This document shows, in pieces, positions 35,661-44,817 of a stretch of DNA of 64,000 nucleotides. Both the position numbers and the translations under genes were made by a program. Source of the DNA: Cohnella xylanilytica (GTDB taxonomy: Bacteria; Bacillota; Bacilli; Paenibacillales; Paenibacillaceae); the NCBI RefSeq assembly GCF_014212175.1, contig NZ_JACJVR010000064.1, forward strand, positions 78,701-142,700, read 5' to 3'. The notes below the pieces were generated by a model that worked only from the letters and a program-made list of their open reading frames with translations, made no database searches and was not told the DNA's origin. Every line of letters starts with the position of its first letter. Position 1 is the stretch's first letter.

Positions 35661-35679
35661 CTCCGTAACGCCCTCCTTG

Positions 35680-36456
35680 TCAGGATGTCAGATGATCGTG
35701 CAAGCTGAGCGGCTCGAGCTTGACGAGCCCTTCCTTCTCGATCACGTCGAAATAGCTCATTTGATTGCCGGGATAGCTCCGCATCTTCCAGCCGCCCATG
35801 TTCTTGTTGCCGCCGTACAGCGGATCGGCGTAGACGCCTTCGATCGTCAGGGCGCGAAGCATGTTGAAGAAAGTCCCGGCGGGCACGCCCTTCAGATGGA
35901 CCTCGTTCGTCTCGAACGCGGTCAGCACGGCGTCCTGGTTTTCCGGCGTGAGCTTGGCGAATTTGCTCTTGAACTTGTCCTGGCTGTACTCGTTCAGGGC
36001 GTCCAGTCCGAGCGCCATCAGCTCCTGCCGCTTGAACGTCAGCTGATACCCTTGGTACGCCTCTCCGGGGTGGAACGGCGGCGACATGTAATCCCGCGCG
36101 TTCATGCCGTAGGCGCTCGCCATCTGGTGGTCGATGAAGAACGCCACGCCGAGCTCCTTGGCTCCGGGGCCGAGATCGTCGGCGGGGAAGATCCGCTCCG
36201 CGGCGGCTTCCGCCGTCTGGAACTGGTCCTGGTTGAAGTACATGAGCGCCTGGTTGAAGTCCCGGTCGGACGGAGCGGCCGGCGTCGAGCCGGAAGGGGA
36301 CGGAGCCGGAGACGCCTCGTTGCCCGCCTTGCTGTTCGCGCCGATCAGTCCGCCGACAACGCCGCCGACGACGAGTCCGCCGACGGCGGTGCCGGCGTAT
36401 TTCAGGAACCGGCGTTTCGATTCGTCCTGGGGTTCGTTAGGTTTGCCGTTAGCCAT
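35680..36456 (-). CDS. Gluconate 2-dehydrogenase subunit 3-like protein with Tat signal
   Basis: A 258-aa small subunit (PF13618 type) of a membrane sugar-acid dehydrogenase. The N-terminus has a twin-arginine signal: S13-K14-R15-R16-F17-L18-K19, then a Gly-rich hydrophobic stretch (GTAVGGLVVGGVVGGLIG). Against S-R-R-x-F-L-K the first Arg is Lys, a tolerated variant. A Pro/Ser linker is followed by the conserved part (AAERIFPADDLGPGAKELGVAFFID... and GMNARDYMSPPFHPGEAYQGYQ). It is the first gene of the cassette and 19 nt upstream of the GMC gene. ATG 36456 is preferred; a TTG four codons earlier is also open. Confidence 0.92.
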   Translation of the reverse strand: MANGKPNEPQDESKRRFLKYAGTAVGGLVVGGVVGGLIGANSKAGNEASPAPSPSGSTPAAPSDRDFNQALMYFNQDQFQTAEAAAERIFPADDLGPGAKELGVAFFIDHQMASAYGMNARDYMSPPFHPGEAYQGYQLTFKRQELMALGLDALNEYSQDKFKSKFAKLTPENQDAVLTAFETNEVHLKGVPAGTFFNMLRALTIEGVYADPLYGGNKNMGGWKMRSYPGNQMSYFDVIEKEGLVKLEPLSLHDHLTS

Positions 36457-36673
36457 CGCGATCGCCAACCCTTTCTGGGAAGTGGATTTGCAAGCCGGTT
36501 AGCCGTATCATTCCCTCGTCTGCAAATTCTATCCACCTCGTCCCGCCGCAGGCCGTCACATGCGAAATAGTGCAAACAATTAAGAAGTTGCTATATTACC
36601 CGTCCGACTCCGCGTGCGTTATGATAGGATCGAGAGAACGACCGAGAGAGTAGAATGAGGGAGGGCGAACCCT

Positions 36674-37510
36674 ATGCAATTTACGAAAATGCACGGACTC
36701 GGCAACGACTTCATCGTCGTCTACGGAGAGAAGGAGCTTCCGGCGAACGCGCCGGAGCTCGCGGTCAAGCTGTGCAACCGCTACTTCGGCATCGGCGCGG
36801 ACGGCCTGGTGTACATTCTTCCGTCGGAGCGGGCCGACTTCAAGATGCGCATCATCAACTCCGACGGCTCCGAGGCGGAGCAATGCGGCAACGCGATCCG
36901 CTGCGTGGCCAAGTACGTCTACGACAACGGCTTGACCGACCGCGCGGAGCTGACGATCGAGACGATCGGCGCCGGCGTGCAGCCGCTGCAGCTGACGGTA
37001 GAAGGCGGCAAGGCGCTCAAGGTGCGCGTCGACATGGGCCAGCCGATTCTGAACGGCTTGGACGTGCCGACGACGATCGACGCAAACCCGGTCATCGGGC
37101 ACAAGGTCGAAGTGGACGGGCGCGAGTTCGCCTTCACGGCCGTCTCGATGGGCAACCCGCACGCGGTCATCTACGTCGACGACGCCGTCGGCTTCGACCT
37201 GGCGAAGTGGGGGCCGAAGCTGGAGACGCACCCGCTGTTCCCGCGCAAGATCAACGTCGAGTTCGCAACGGTAAGCTCGCGCGACCGCGTCGACATGCGC
37301 GTATGGGAGCGCGGGGCGGGCCCGACGCTCGCTTGCGGCACGGGCGCGTGCGCGACGCTCGTCTCGTCGGTTCTGAACGGGTTCACGGACCGGAAGGCGA
37401 CGATCTCGCTCGCGGGCGGCGACCTGTTCATCGAATGGAACGAGGACGACAACCGCGTGTACATGACCGGCCCGGCCGCGACCGTCTTCGCGGGCGAGGT
37501 CGACGCGTAA
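36674..37510 (+). CDS. dapF: Diaminopimelate epimerase
   Basis: Converts LL- to meso-diaminopimelate for lysine and peptidoglycan synthesis; PLP-independent. It has 278 aa. Both catalytic cysteines are in their motifs: NSDGSEAEQCGNAIRC (first) and GAGPTLACGTGACA (second). N-terminal MQFTKMHGLGNDFIVV is typical. GGGAGGGCG precedes the ATG. It stands alone between the divergent Tat cassette and a clean terminator. Confidence 0.97.
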   Translation: MQFTKMHGLGNDFIVVYGEKELPANAPELAVKLCNRYFGIGADGLVYILPSERADFKMRIINSDGSEAEQCGNAIRCVAKYVYDNGLTDRAELTIETIGAGVQPLQLTVEGGKALKVRVDMGQPILNGLDVPTTIDANPVIGHKVEVDGREFAFTAVSMGNPHAVIYVDDAVGFDLAKWGPKLETHPLFPRKINVEFATVSSRDRVDMRVWERGAGPTLACGTGACATLVSSVLNGFTDRKATISLAGGDLFIEWNEDDNRVYMTGPAATVFAGEVDA

Positions 37511-37574
37511 GCCGGCATAATCCCCGAAGACCCGGCGTAAAGGTATAGAGCGCAAGAGCATATCGCTCGCGATG

Positions 37575-37596
37575 CCCGGCTTCGGCCGGGTTTTTT
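37575..37596 (+). terminator. Terminator after dapF
   Basis: CCCGGC-TTCG-GCCGGG tetraloop hairpin followed by six T. Confidence 0.92.
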
Positions 37597-37660
37597 CGCG
37601 CGCGGGATCGATAGAGAGGGGCGGCATCCGAATTTCGAGGGGACAACGCGCCCGTCCCTC

Positions 37661-37689
37661 TTGTCCGGCCTAGCTTTTTCAAGTAAAAT
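37661..37689 (+). promoter_or_regulatory. SigA-type promoter of remA-gmk-rpoZ
   Basis: TTGTCC (37661-37666), 17-nt spacer, TAAAAT (37684-37689). This gives a leader of about 160 nt before remA that contains a small hairpin (CCGCAGTATGCGG near 37760). The rest of the 345-bp dapF-remA gap shows no gene. Confidence 0.45.
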
Positions 37690-37855
37690 GAATCAATATG
37701 GCTTGCGAATCGGACTCCGGTCCGGCAGCTTGCGAAGCCGTCGTTCTATCTGTATCTACGTCCCGCAGTATGCGGGGGGCCGCTTTCGGTAACAATGGGA
37801 GCGTGGTTGGTTGCCCCGGGGCTGCTTGCGAGGAATGACCGGAGGGAAGAGTTGC

Positions 37856-38116
37856 ATGGCGATCAAACTGATCAACATCGGTTTTGGCAACATCGTTTCG
37901 GCGAATCGCATTATTTCGATCGTCAGTCCGGAATCGGCGCCGATTAAGAGAATCATCCAGGAAGCGCGCGACCGGCACATGCTGATCGACGCCACCTACG
38001 GCCGCCGCACGCGAGCCGTCATCATTACCGACAGCGATCATGTTATCCTGTCCGCCGTCCAACCGGAAACGGTCGCCCACCGTCTATCGACCAAAGACGA
38101 CGACAATGACGAATGA
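37856..38116 (+). CDS. remA: Extracellular matrix regulator RemA
   Basis: DNA-binding regulator of biofilm matrix and osmoprotection genes in Bacillus. It has 86 aa (89 in B. subtilis), with the conserved start [14 protein letters not shown] and [13 protein letters not shown] then [20 protein letters not shown] 37856 follows GGAGGGAAG. It lies 13 nt upstream of gmk, as in B. subtilis (yloC-remA-gmk-rpoZ), although yloC is replaced here by dapF. Confidence 0.95.
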   Translation: MAIKLINIGFGNIVSANRIISIVSPESAPIKRIIQEARDRHMLIDATYGRRTRAVIITDSDHVILSAVQPETVAHRLSTKDDDNDE

Positions 38117-38129
38117 ATCGGGGAAGTCC

Positions 38130-38765
38130 ATGAACAAGGGTTTGCTAATCGTGTTATCCGGCCCGTCCGGGGTCGGCAAGGGAACGGTCTGCGCGGCGCT
38201 GAGGCGCAAGATGCCGGGCCTCGTCTATTCCGTATCCGCCACCACTCGCGCTCCGAGGAGCGGCGAGCAGGAAGGCGTCAACTACTTCTTCAAGACGCGC
38301 GAGCAGTTCCAGGACATGATCGCCCGCGACGCCTTGCTTGAGCATGCGGAATACGTCGGCAACTATTACGGGACGCCGCGGGAATTCGTCGAGAAGACGC
38401 TTGCCGAGGGCAAAGATATCATTCTCGAGATCGAAGTGCAGGGGGCTCTCAAGGTCAAAGAGAAGTTTCCCGAAGGCGTGTTCGTCTTCCTGCTGCCGCC
38501 TTCCTTGGGCGAGCTGAAGCAGCGGATCGTCGGACGGGGTACCGAGTCCCAGGACAAGATCGACCATCGGCTGTCCGTCGCCGTCGAGGAGATGAACCTG
38601 CTCAGCCGCTACGACTACGCGGTCGTCAACGACGAGATCGAGAGCGCCTGCGAGCGCATCCAGGCGATCATCACGGCGGAGCACTGCAAGCGGGAGAGAT
38701 TTTTGCACGAGCTGTTCGACGAGCTGAAGAGCTTGACGACGGCCCATAACGGATCGGAGAGGTGA
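38130..38765 (+). CDS. gmk: Guanylate kinase
   Basis: Phosphorylates GMP to GDP with ATP. It has 211 aa. The P-loop [12 protein letters not shown] (about 8-19) and the GMP-binding segment [19 protein letters not shown] are intact, as is [13 protein letters not shown] 38130 has GGGGAAG upstream; an earlier in-frame ATG at 38106 overlaps remA and lacks a ribosome site. Part of the remA-gmk-rpoZ unit. Confidence 0.96.
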   Translation: MNKGLLIVLSGPSGVGKGTVCAALRRKMPGLVYSVSATTRAPRSGEQEGVNYFFKTREQFQDMIARDALLEHAEYVGNYYGTPREFVEKTLAEGKDIILEIEVQGALKVKEKFPEGVFVFLLPPSLGELKQRIVGRGTESQDKIDHRLSVAVEEMNLLSRYDYAVVNDEIESACERIQAIITAEHCKRERFLHELFDELKSLTTAHNGSER

Positions 38766-38769
38766 GTCT

Positions 38770-38982
38770 ATGCTATACCCATCGATTGACGAACTGGTAC
38801 GTAAGGTAGACAGCAAGTATACGCTCGTGGTAGCGGCGTCCAAGAGGGCGAGAGGGCTCCGCGACGGCAAGCCTTCGCAGCTGACGACGCCGAAGTCGCA
38901 CAAGGTCGTCGGCTTCGCGCTCGAGGAGATTTACAACGACTTCATCACCGTCGAAGCGCTGAAGACGGAACAAGGAAGCTAA
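38770..38982 (+). CDS. rpoZ: RNA polymerase omega subunit
   Basis: A 70-aa omega subunit that aids RNA polymerase assembly. The conserved start MLYPSIDELVRKVDSKYTLVVAASKRARGL is clear (first 20 residues diagnostic), and the C-terminal KVVGFALEEIYNDFI is typical. Starts 5 nt after gmk behind GGAGAGGTG. Followed by a terminator-type hairpin. Confidence 0.96.
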   Translation: MLYPSIDELVRKVDSKYTLVVAASKRARGLRDGKPSQLTTPKSHKVVGFALEEIYNDFITVEALKTEQGS

Positions 38983-39033
38983 GCGGCGGCCGAAGAACGG
39001 CCTCGCCGGCCTTCATAAGACGAGACGAAAAGG

Positions 39034-39057
39034 ACAACCCGCGCGGTTGTTTTTTTT
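39034..39057 (+). terminator. Terminator after rpoZ
   Basis: ACAACC (39034-39039) pairs with GGTTGT (39045-39050), followed by a run of T to 39057. It separates rpoZ from coaBC, which lies 125 nt further on. Confidence 0.75.
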
Positions 39058-39181
39058 CTCCGCTCCTAAGGCGGGCCGATTCTTCCAGATTCGCGGCGAA
39101 CGAGAAGGGATAGGCTTCATAGATTCGATCTACCGCGGGACGCCGGTTCCGCGGCCATTCTACGTAACGGGAGGGGACCGT

Positions 39182-40435
39182 ATGGGCCAATCGCTGGCAG
39201 GACGCACCGTCGTGCTCGGCATCACCGGGGGCATCGCGGCCTATAAGGCGGCGACGCTGTGCAGCCGGCTCGTGTCGCTGGGCGCCGAGGTAAGGGTGAT
39301 CATGACGGAGGGGGCGACGAAGTTCATCGCGCCGCTGACGCTGCAGACGCTGTCCCGGCATCCGGTGGCGACCGACGTGTTCGACGAGCACGACGCCGCC
39401 CGGGTGCAGCACATCGACCTGGCCGATTCCGCCGATCTCGTCGTCGTCGCTCCGGCGACGGCGAACGTTATCGCCAAGATGGCGCACGGCATCGCCGACG
39501 ACATGCTGAGCACGACGCTGCTCGCGACGACCGCGCCGGTGCTCGTCGCTCCGGCGATGAACGTCCACATGCTGGAGCATCCGGCGGTCGTCGCCAACCT
39601 GGCGCTGCTCGCGGACCGCGGGGTCCGGTTCGTCGAATCGGGAACGGGCCAGCTCGCTTGCGGCTACGTCGGCAAGGGGCGCCTGGCGGAGCCGGACGAG
39701 ATCGTCCTGGCGATCGTCGAGCTGCTGAGCGGCAAGAAGCCGCTGGCCGGGAAGCGGGTGCTGATCACGGCGGGAGGGACGGTCGAGCGGCTCGATCCGG
39801 TCCGCTACATCACGAACGACTCCTCCGGCAAAATGGGCTTCGCGCTCGCCGAGGCCGCCCGCGACCAAGGGGCGGACGTCACGCTCGTCTGCGCGCGGAC
39901 CGACGGGCCTCCTCCCGCGGGCGTGCGCATCGTCAAGGCGGAATCCGCGGAGGAGATGCGCGCGGCCGTCCTGGCGAGGCTGCCCGAGGCCGACGCCGTC
40001 GTCAAGGCGGCGGCGGTCGCCGACTACCGGCCGTCCGTCCGGCACGGCTCGAAGATGAAGAAGGGACCGGACCGGCTGACGCTGGAGCTCGAGAGGACGC
40101 CCGACATTCTGCAGGCGATCGGGGACTGGAAGCGGGAAGCCGAGGCAAGCGGCGCGGCGCGCTCCCCGCTCCCGTTCGTCGTCGGCTTCGCCGCCGAGAC
40201 GGACGACGTGGAGCGCAACGCGCTGGATAAGCTCGCCCGCAAGCGCTGCGACCTGATCGTCGCCAACGACGTCTCCCGCGAAGGGGCGGGCTTCGGCGCC
40301 GACACGAACATCGTCAGCGTCTACGGGGCCGAAGGGCTAATCGAAGCGCTGCCGCTGCAATCGAAGAGGGCCGTGGCCGAGCGGCTCTGGAAGCTCGTCC
40401 GCGAGCGGGCCGGCTGGGAGGAGCCCGGCCGATGA
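39182..40435 (+). CDS. coaBC: Bifunctional phosphopantothenoylcysteine decarboxylase/synthetase
   Basis: Two steps of coenzyme A synthesis: CoaB ligates cysteine to 4'-phosphopantothenate, CoaC decarboxylates the product with FMN. It has 417 aa. The CoaC half (1-185) shows GITGGIAAYK, PAMNVHMLEHP and the lid Cys in GQLACGYVGKGRL; the CoaB half (190-417) has VLITAGGTVERLDPVRYITNDSSGKMG and KKGPDRLTLELERTPDIL. ATG 39182 follows GGGAGGGG. It overlaps priA by 4 nt (ATGA). Confidence 0.97.
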   Translation: MGQSLAGRTVVLGITGGIAAYKAATLCSRLVSLGAEVRVIMTEGATKFIAPLTLQTLSRHPVATDVFDEHDAARVQHIDLADSADLVVVAPATANVIAKMAHGIADDMLSTTLLATTAPVLVAPAMNVHMLEHPAVVANLALLADRGVRFVESGTGQLACGYVGKGRLAEPDEIVLAIVELLSGKKPLAGKRVLITAGGTVERLDPVRYITNDSSGKMGFALAEAARDQGADVTLVCARTDGPPPAGVRIVKAESAEEMRAAVLARLPEADAVVKAAAVADYRPSVRHGSKMKKGPDRLTLELERTPDILQAIGDWKREAEASGAARSPLPFVVGFAAETDDVERNALDKLARKRCDLIVANDVSREGAGFGADTNIVSVYGAEGLIEALPLQSKRAVAERLWKLVRERAGWEEPGR

Positions 40436-42939
40436 GCGTGGCGCGAGTCATCGTCGACGTGCCGAGCCGGGAGACGGACCGGCCGTTCGACTATCTCATT
40501 CCCGCCCGTCTCGAAGGCTGGGTGGAGCCGGGCAGCCGGGTGGCCGTCCCGTTCGGCGGACGCACGCTGCAGGGCATCGTCGTCGCGACGAAGGACGACG
40601 CGGAAGTGGACCGCTCGCGGCTCAAGGAGCTCGCGGACGTGCTGGACGCCGTTCCGCCCCTCTCCGCCGAATTGGTCGAGCTGGGCGAATGGATGAGCCG
40701 GCGCTGGCTGTGCCCGCTGACGGTCGCCCTGCAGGCGATGCTGCCCGCCGCCCTCAAGGGCAAGACGGAGAAATACATCGCGATCGCCCGCGGCGCCGAG
40801 TGGACGGAAGCGGACCGCCTCTTCGACGGGGAGCTGATCGCCGCGCTGGAGCGCCAGTCGCCGCTGAAGCTGTCGACTCTGCTTCGGCAGTTCCCGGACC
40901 AGGCCGGCGCGATTCAGCGGCTGCTCAAGGCCGGCAAGCTCGAGGAGCTGCAGAAGGTGGAGGACCGGCTGTCCGTGCGGACGGTGCTGACCGTGTTCGC
41001 GCCTTCTCCGGAGCGGCTGCGGGCCGCGCTGGAGGCGATCCCGCGTCGGGCGGCGAAGCAGCGGGAGACGATCGAATATTTGCTGGCGCATCCGGAGCCG
41101 ATCGCCCAGCAGCAGCTGGCCGAAGCGGTCGGCACGACGACCGGAACGATCAAGGCGCTGGCGGACAAGGGCTTCGTCGAGCTGCGGGCGGTGACCGAGG
41201 ACCGCGACCCGTACGAGGGCCGCGAATTCCCGGCCTCCGCGCCGATGAAGCTGACGCCCGCGCAGGCGGCCGCCTTCGGGCCGATCGCCGCGGCCGTCGG
41301 GGAGGGGCGCCACGAGGTGTTCCTGCTTCACGGCGTGACCGGAAGCGGCAAGACGGAGATTTATTTGCAGGCGATCCAGCGCTGCCTCGAGCAGGGCAAG
41401 GAAGCGATCGTGCTCGTGCCGGAGATCTCGCTCACCCCGCAGATGGTCGAGCGGTTCAAGAGCCGGTTCGGCGAGCGCGTCGCCGTCCTGCACAGCCGCC
41501 TGTCGAACGGGGAACGCTACGACGAATGGCGCAAAATCCGCGACGGCCGGGCCCAGGTCGCCGTCGGCGCGAGATCCGCGATTTTCGCCCCGTTCGGCCG
41601 GATCGGGCTCATCGTCATCGACGAGGAGCACGAGTCGTCCTACAAGCAGGAGGAGAGCCCGAAGTACCACGCGCGGGACGTCGCCGTGGAGCGGGCGAGA
41701 CAGCACGGCGCCGCGGTCGTCCTCGGCTCGGCGACGCCGTCGCTGGAGACGTACGCCGCCGCGACGATCGAGTCCGGCGCGCCGGGCAACCGGGACGCCG
41801 CGTTCCGGCCGGTGTACGTGCCGCTGCCGGAGCGGGTGGCCGACCGGCCGCTGCCGGGCGTGACGATCGTCGACATGCGCGAGGAGCTGAAGCTCGGCAA
41901 CCGGGCGATGTTCAGCCGCGCTCTCGCGGACGCGCTGCAGGCGAGGCTCGACCGGGAGGAGCAGGCCGTCCTTCTGCTCAACCGGCGCGGCTACTCGACG
42001 TTCGTCATGTGCCGCTCCTGCGGCTACACGGCGCAGTGCCCGCATTGCGACATCGCGCTGACGTACCACCGCGGCTCGCAGAACCTGCGCTGCCATTATT
42101 GCGGGTACGCGGAGCGGGAGCCGACGGAATGCCCTTCGTGCCAGAGCCCGCACATCCGCTTCTTCGGGACCGGGACGCAGAAGGTGGAGGAGGCGCTGGC
42201 GCTCGCCTTCCCCGGCATCCGCGTCATTCGCATGGACGTGGACACGACGACGGAGAAGGGCTCGCACGAGAAGTGGCTGACGCAATTCCGCGAGCGGCGC
42301 GCCGACGTGCTGCTCGGCACGCAGATGGTGGCCAAAGGGCTCGATTTTCCCCATGTGACCCTCGTCGGGGTGCTCGCCGCGGATTCCGCGCTTAAGCTGC
42401 CGGACTTCCGCGCCCCCGAGCGGACGTTCCAGCTGCTCACGCAGGTGGCCGGCCGGGCCGGGAGGCACGAATTGCCGGGGGAAGTCGTCATCCAGACGTA
42501 CGAGCCGGAGCATCCCTCCGTCGCCATGGTGGAGCGTCACGACTACGCCGGGTTCACGGCCCAGGAGCTTCGCCATCGGCGGGTGCTCGGCTATCCGCCG
42601 TTCGGCCGGCTCATCTCGCTGACGCTGTCGCACGAGCAGATGCCGCTTCTGATCGCGCTCGGCGAGTCGTTCGCGGCGAAGATGCGCGAGAAGGCGTCGG
42701 CCGCCGGGCTGACCGGCTCGTTCGCGGGCGGGGCTCCGCACGCGCTGGAGGTGCTCGGACCGGTTCCTTCGCCTATTCCGAGGCTGAAAGATCGCTACCG
42801 TTTTCAATGTATGGTAAAATATCGGGGAGACGTCGACGCGCCCGGCTGGGTCGCGAAGACGCTGCAGGAACTGGCGGAGACGACGAAGCGCTCGGGCGTA
42901 ACGGTCGGCGTGGACGTCGATCCGCAGATGATGCTGTAA
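40432..42939 (+). CDS. priA: Primosomal protein N' (replication restart helicase PriA)
   Basis: 3'-5' helicase that reloads the replisome at stalled forks. It has 835 aa. N-terminal 3'-DNA-binding domain (1-105), winged helix, Walker [19 protein letters not shown] box with [18 protein letters not shown], then the zinc-binding element with eight cysteines ([13 protein letters not shown]...[18 protein letters not shown]), and motif [10 protein letters not shown]. Translationally coupled to coaBC. Same order as in B. subtilis. Confidence 0.97.
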   Translation: MSVARVIVDVPSRETDRPFDYLIPARLEGWVEPGSRVAVPFGGRTLQGIVVATKDDAEVDRSRLKELADVLDAVPPLSAELVELGEWMSRRWLCPLTVALQAMLPAALKGKTEKYIAIARGAEWTEADRLFDGELIAALERQSPLKLSTLLRQFPDQAGAIQRLLKAGKLEELQKVEDRLSVRTVLTVFAPSPERLRAALEAIPRRAAKQRETIEYLLAHPEPIAQQQLAEAVGTTTGTIKALADKGFVELRAVTEDRDPYEGREFPASAPMKLTPAQAAAFGPIAAAVGEGRHEVFLLHGVTGSGKTEIYLQAIQRCLEQGKEAIVLVPEISLTPQMVERFKSRFGERVAVLHSRLSNGERYDEWRKIRDGRAQVAVGARSAIFAPFGRIGLIVIDEEHESSYKQEESPKYHARDVAVERARQHGAAVVLGSATPSLETYAAATIESGAPGNRDAAFRPVYVPLPERVADRPLPGVTIVDMREELKLGNRAMFSRALADALQARLDREEQAVLLLNRRGYSTFVMCRSCGYTAQCPHCDIALTYHRGSQNLRCHYCGYAEREPTECPSCQSPHIRFFGTGTQKVEEALALAFPGIRVIRMDVDTTTEKGSHEKWLTQFRERRADVLLGTQMVAKGLDFPHVTLVGVLAADSALKLPDFRAPERTFQLLTQVAGRAGRHELPGEVVIQTYEPEHPSVAMVERHDYAGFTAQELRHRRVLGYPPFGRLISLTLSHEQMPLLIALGESFAAKMREKASAAGLTGSFAGGAPHALEVLGPVPSPIPRLKDRYRFQCMVKYRGDVDAPGWVAKTLQELAETTKRSGVTVGVDVDPQMML

Positions 42940-42970
42940 ATCGACTATCCCGGCAAAGGATGATGAACTC

Positions 42971-43456
42971 ATGGCCATTCGTTTAATCGTTAAGCATCCG
43001 GACGACGTTCTGCGGGAGCGGGCGAAGGAAGTCACCAAGTTCAACGCCAATTTGCATAAGCTGCTCGACGACATGGCGGACACGATGTACGACGCGGACG
43101 GCGTCGGCCTCGCCGCGCCCCAGGTCGGCATCTCGAAGCGGGTCATCGTCGTGGACGCGGACGAAGAGCATGGCTTGATCGAGCTCGTCAACCCCGAGAT
43201 CGTCTCGAAGGAAGGCGAGCAGCTTGGTCCGGAAGGGTGCCTGAGCATTCCGGGGCTCCAGGGCGACGTCCGCCGCGCGCAGAAGGTGACGATCCGGGGA
43301 CAGGACCGCCACGGCAACCCGGTCGAGTACACCGGGACGGACTTGCTCGCCCGCGCGTTCCAGCACGAGGTCGATCATTTGGACGGCGTGCTGTTCATCG
43401 ACCTCGCGGAATCGGTCTACGAACGCAAGGCGGCGCCGGAACAGGACGGGGAATAA
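42971..43456 (+). CDS. def: Peptide deformylase
   Basis: Removes the formyl group from nascent N-terminal Met. It has 161 aa (type 1 length). All three motifs are intact: [13 protein letters not shown] and QHEVDHLDG (metal ligands Cys and two His). It lies directly upstream of fmt with one intervening base, pairing the removing and adding enzymes of formyl-Met. Confidence 0.97.
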   Translation: MAIRLIVKHPDDVLRERAKEVTKFNANLHKLLDDMADTMYDADGVGLAAPQVGISKRVIVVDADEEHGLIELVNPEIVSKEGEQLGPEGCLSIPGLQGDVRRAQKVTIRGQDRHGNPVEYTGTDLLARAFQHEVDHLDGVLFIDLAESVYERKAAPEQDGE

Positions 43457-43457
43457 G

Positions 43458-44411
43458 ATGCGGATCGTGTTCATGGGGACGCCGGATTTCGCCGTTCCTT
43501 CTTTGAAGGGATTGTTGGAAAAGGGATATGAGGTGGCGGCCGTCGTCACGCAGCCGGACCGGCCGAAGGGGCGGAAGCGGGAGCTGACGCCTCCGCCGGT
43601 CAAGGCGTTCGCGCTCGAGCGCGGGCTGCCGGTGCTTCAGCCGGAGCGGATGCGGGCGCCGGAAGCGGTCGCGGCCGTCGCGGAGTACGCGCCGGACCTG
43701 ATCGTCACGGCGGCCTACGGGCAGATTCTGCCCAAGTCGGTGCTCGAGCTGCCGCGCCTCGGCTGCGTCAACGTGCACGGTTCGCTGCTGCCGCGGTACC
43801 GCGGGGGAGCGCCGATCCAGCGCTCGATCATCGACGGCGAGAGCGTGACGGGCGTGACGCTGATGTACATGGCGGAAGGGCTCGACACGGGCGACATGAT
43901 CGCCCGCGTGGAAGTGCCGATAACCGACGAGGATACGTCGGGCACGATGTTCGCGAAGCTGAGCGAGGCGGGGGCGGAGCTGCTGCTCGAGTGGCTGCCG
44001 CGCTTGGCGGACGGCACGGCGCCTCGCGTGCCGCAGGACGATTCGCTGGCGACGTACGCGCCGAATTTGACTCGCGACGACGAGCGGCTGCATTGGGAGC
44101 GTTCGTCGCGCGAGCTGTTCAACCGGGTGCGGGGGCTGCACCCGATGGCCGGGGCGTTCACGTTCCTGGCGGGGGAAGTGTTCAAGGTGTGGGGGACGAA
44201 GGCGCCCGACGCTTCGGACGCTTCGCTTCGCGCGGAATGGGAGGCCGCGGCGCCCGGCTCCGTGCTGGAGACGGGGGCGTTCGGCATCCGCGTCCGCACG
44301 GGCGACGGCAGCCTCGTGCTGACGGAAGTGCAGCCGGCGGGCAAGAAGGCGCTGCCCGCGGCGGAGTATGCGAGAGGGGCGAGGCTCGCTCCAGGTACGG
44401 TGCTCGGTTAG
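43458..44411 (+). CDS. fmt: Methionyl-tRNA formyltransferase
   Basis: Formylates initiator Met-tRNA using 10-formyl-tetrahydrofolate. It has 317 aa. N-terminal MRIVFMGTPDFAVPSL, the folate/catalytic segment NVHGSLLPRYRGGAPIQ, and GVTLMYMAEGLDTGDM are all present, with a C-terminal OB-like domain (about 205-317). Last gene before a 406-bp gap with a 51-bp tandem repeat. Confidence 0.97.
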   Translation: MRIVFMGTPDFAVPSLKGLLEKGYEVAAVVTQPDRPKGRKRELTPPPVKAFALERGLPVLQPERMRAPEAVAAVAEYAPDLIVTAAYGQILPKSVLELPRLGCVNVHGSLLPRYRGGAPIQRSIIDGESVTGVTLMYMAEGLDTGDMIARVEVPITDEDTSGTMFAKLSEAGAELLLEWLPRLADGTAPRVPQDDSLATYAPNLTRDDERLHWERSSRELFNRVRGLHPMAGAFTFLAGEVFKVWGTKAPDASDASLRAEWEAAAPGSVLETGAFGIRVRTGDGSLVLTEVQPAGKKALPAAEYARGARLAPGTVLG

Positions 44412-44456
44412 TCGGGCGCCGTATTTTCGTTTGGCCGCCGGGAGCCGGATCGCCTC

Positions 44457-44660
44457 AAGTGGCTCAGGGCCTGAGGCAGTTTGGCGGATATTCGGCGGAT
44501 TGGTCTAAAGTGACTCGGTGGCTGAGGTAGTTTAGCGGATATTCGGCGGATTGATCTAAAGTGACTCAGTGACTGAGGTAGATTGGCGGATATTCGGCGG
44601 AATGGCCGAAAGTGACTCCGTGGCTGAGGCAGTTTGGCAGAGATCCGGCGGATTGGCCTG
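44457..44660. repeat. 51-bp tandem repeat, four copies
   Basis: Four adjacent copies (44457-44507, 44508-44558, 44559-44609, 44610-44660), each beginning AAGTGGCTC or AAGTGACTC and containing a CTGAGG...AGTTT core and GGATATTCGGCGGA. Copies differ at a handful of positions; the fourth is most diverged. Every plus-strand frame holds stops. The whole fmt-rsmB gap (44412-44817) has no gene that I can support. Confidence 0.93.
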
Positions 44661-44817
44661 CAGGCGGGCGCATTAGAAGAGGCTGTCGATGTACATAGGC
44701 CGTCTTAGCGACGGATAGGCAGGGAGTCCGGGAAATGCCGGAACCTTGCCGTCATTGGCCATACTTACAGTAAGCGGGACGACAGAGAACAAGGCAAGGG
44801 ATCGGAGGACAATCACG

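Noticed and set aside
32864..36456. Tat cassette as part of a mobile element
   Set aside because: No transposase, integrase, flanking repeat or tRNA was found and base composition resembles the neighbours.
40321..43332. 1003-codon antisense frame opposite priA and def
   Set aside because: Same shadow type; the real genes on the plus strand have intact motifs.
44457..44660. CRISPR array
   Set aside because: The 51-bp units are directly adjacent with no unique spacers and no cas genes nearby.
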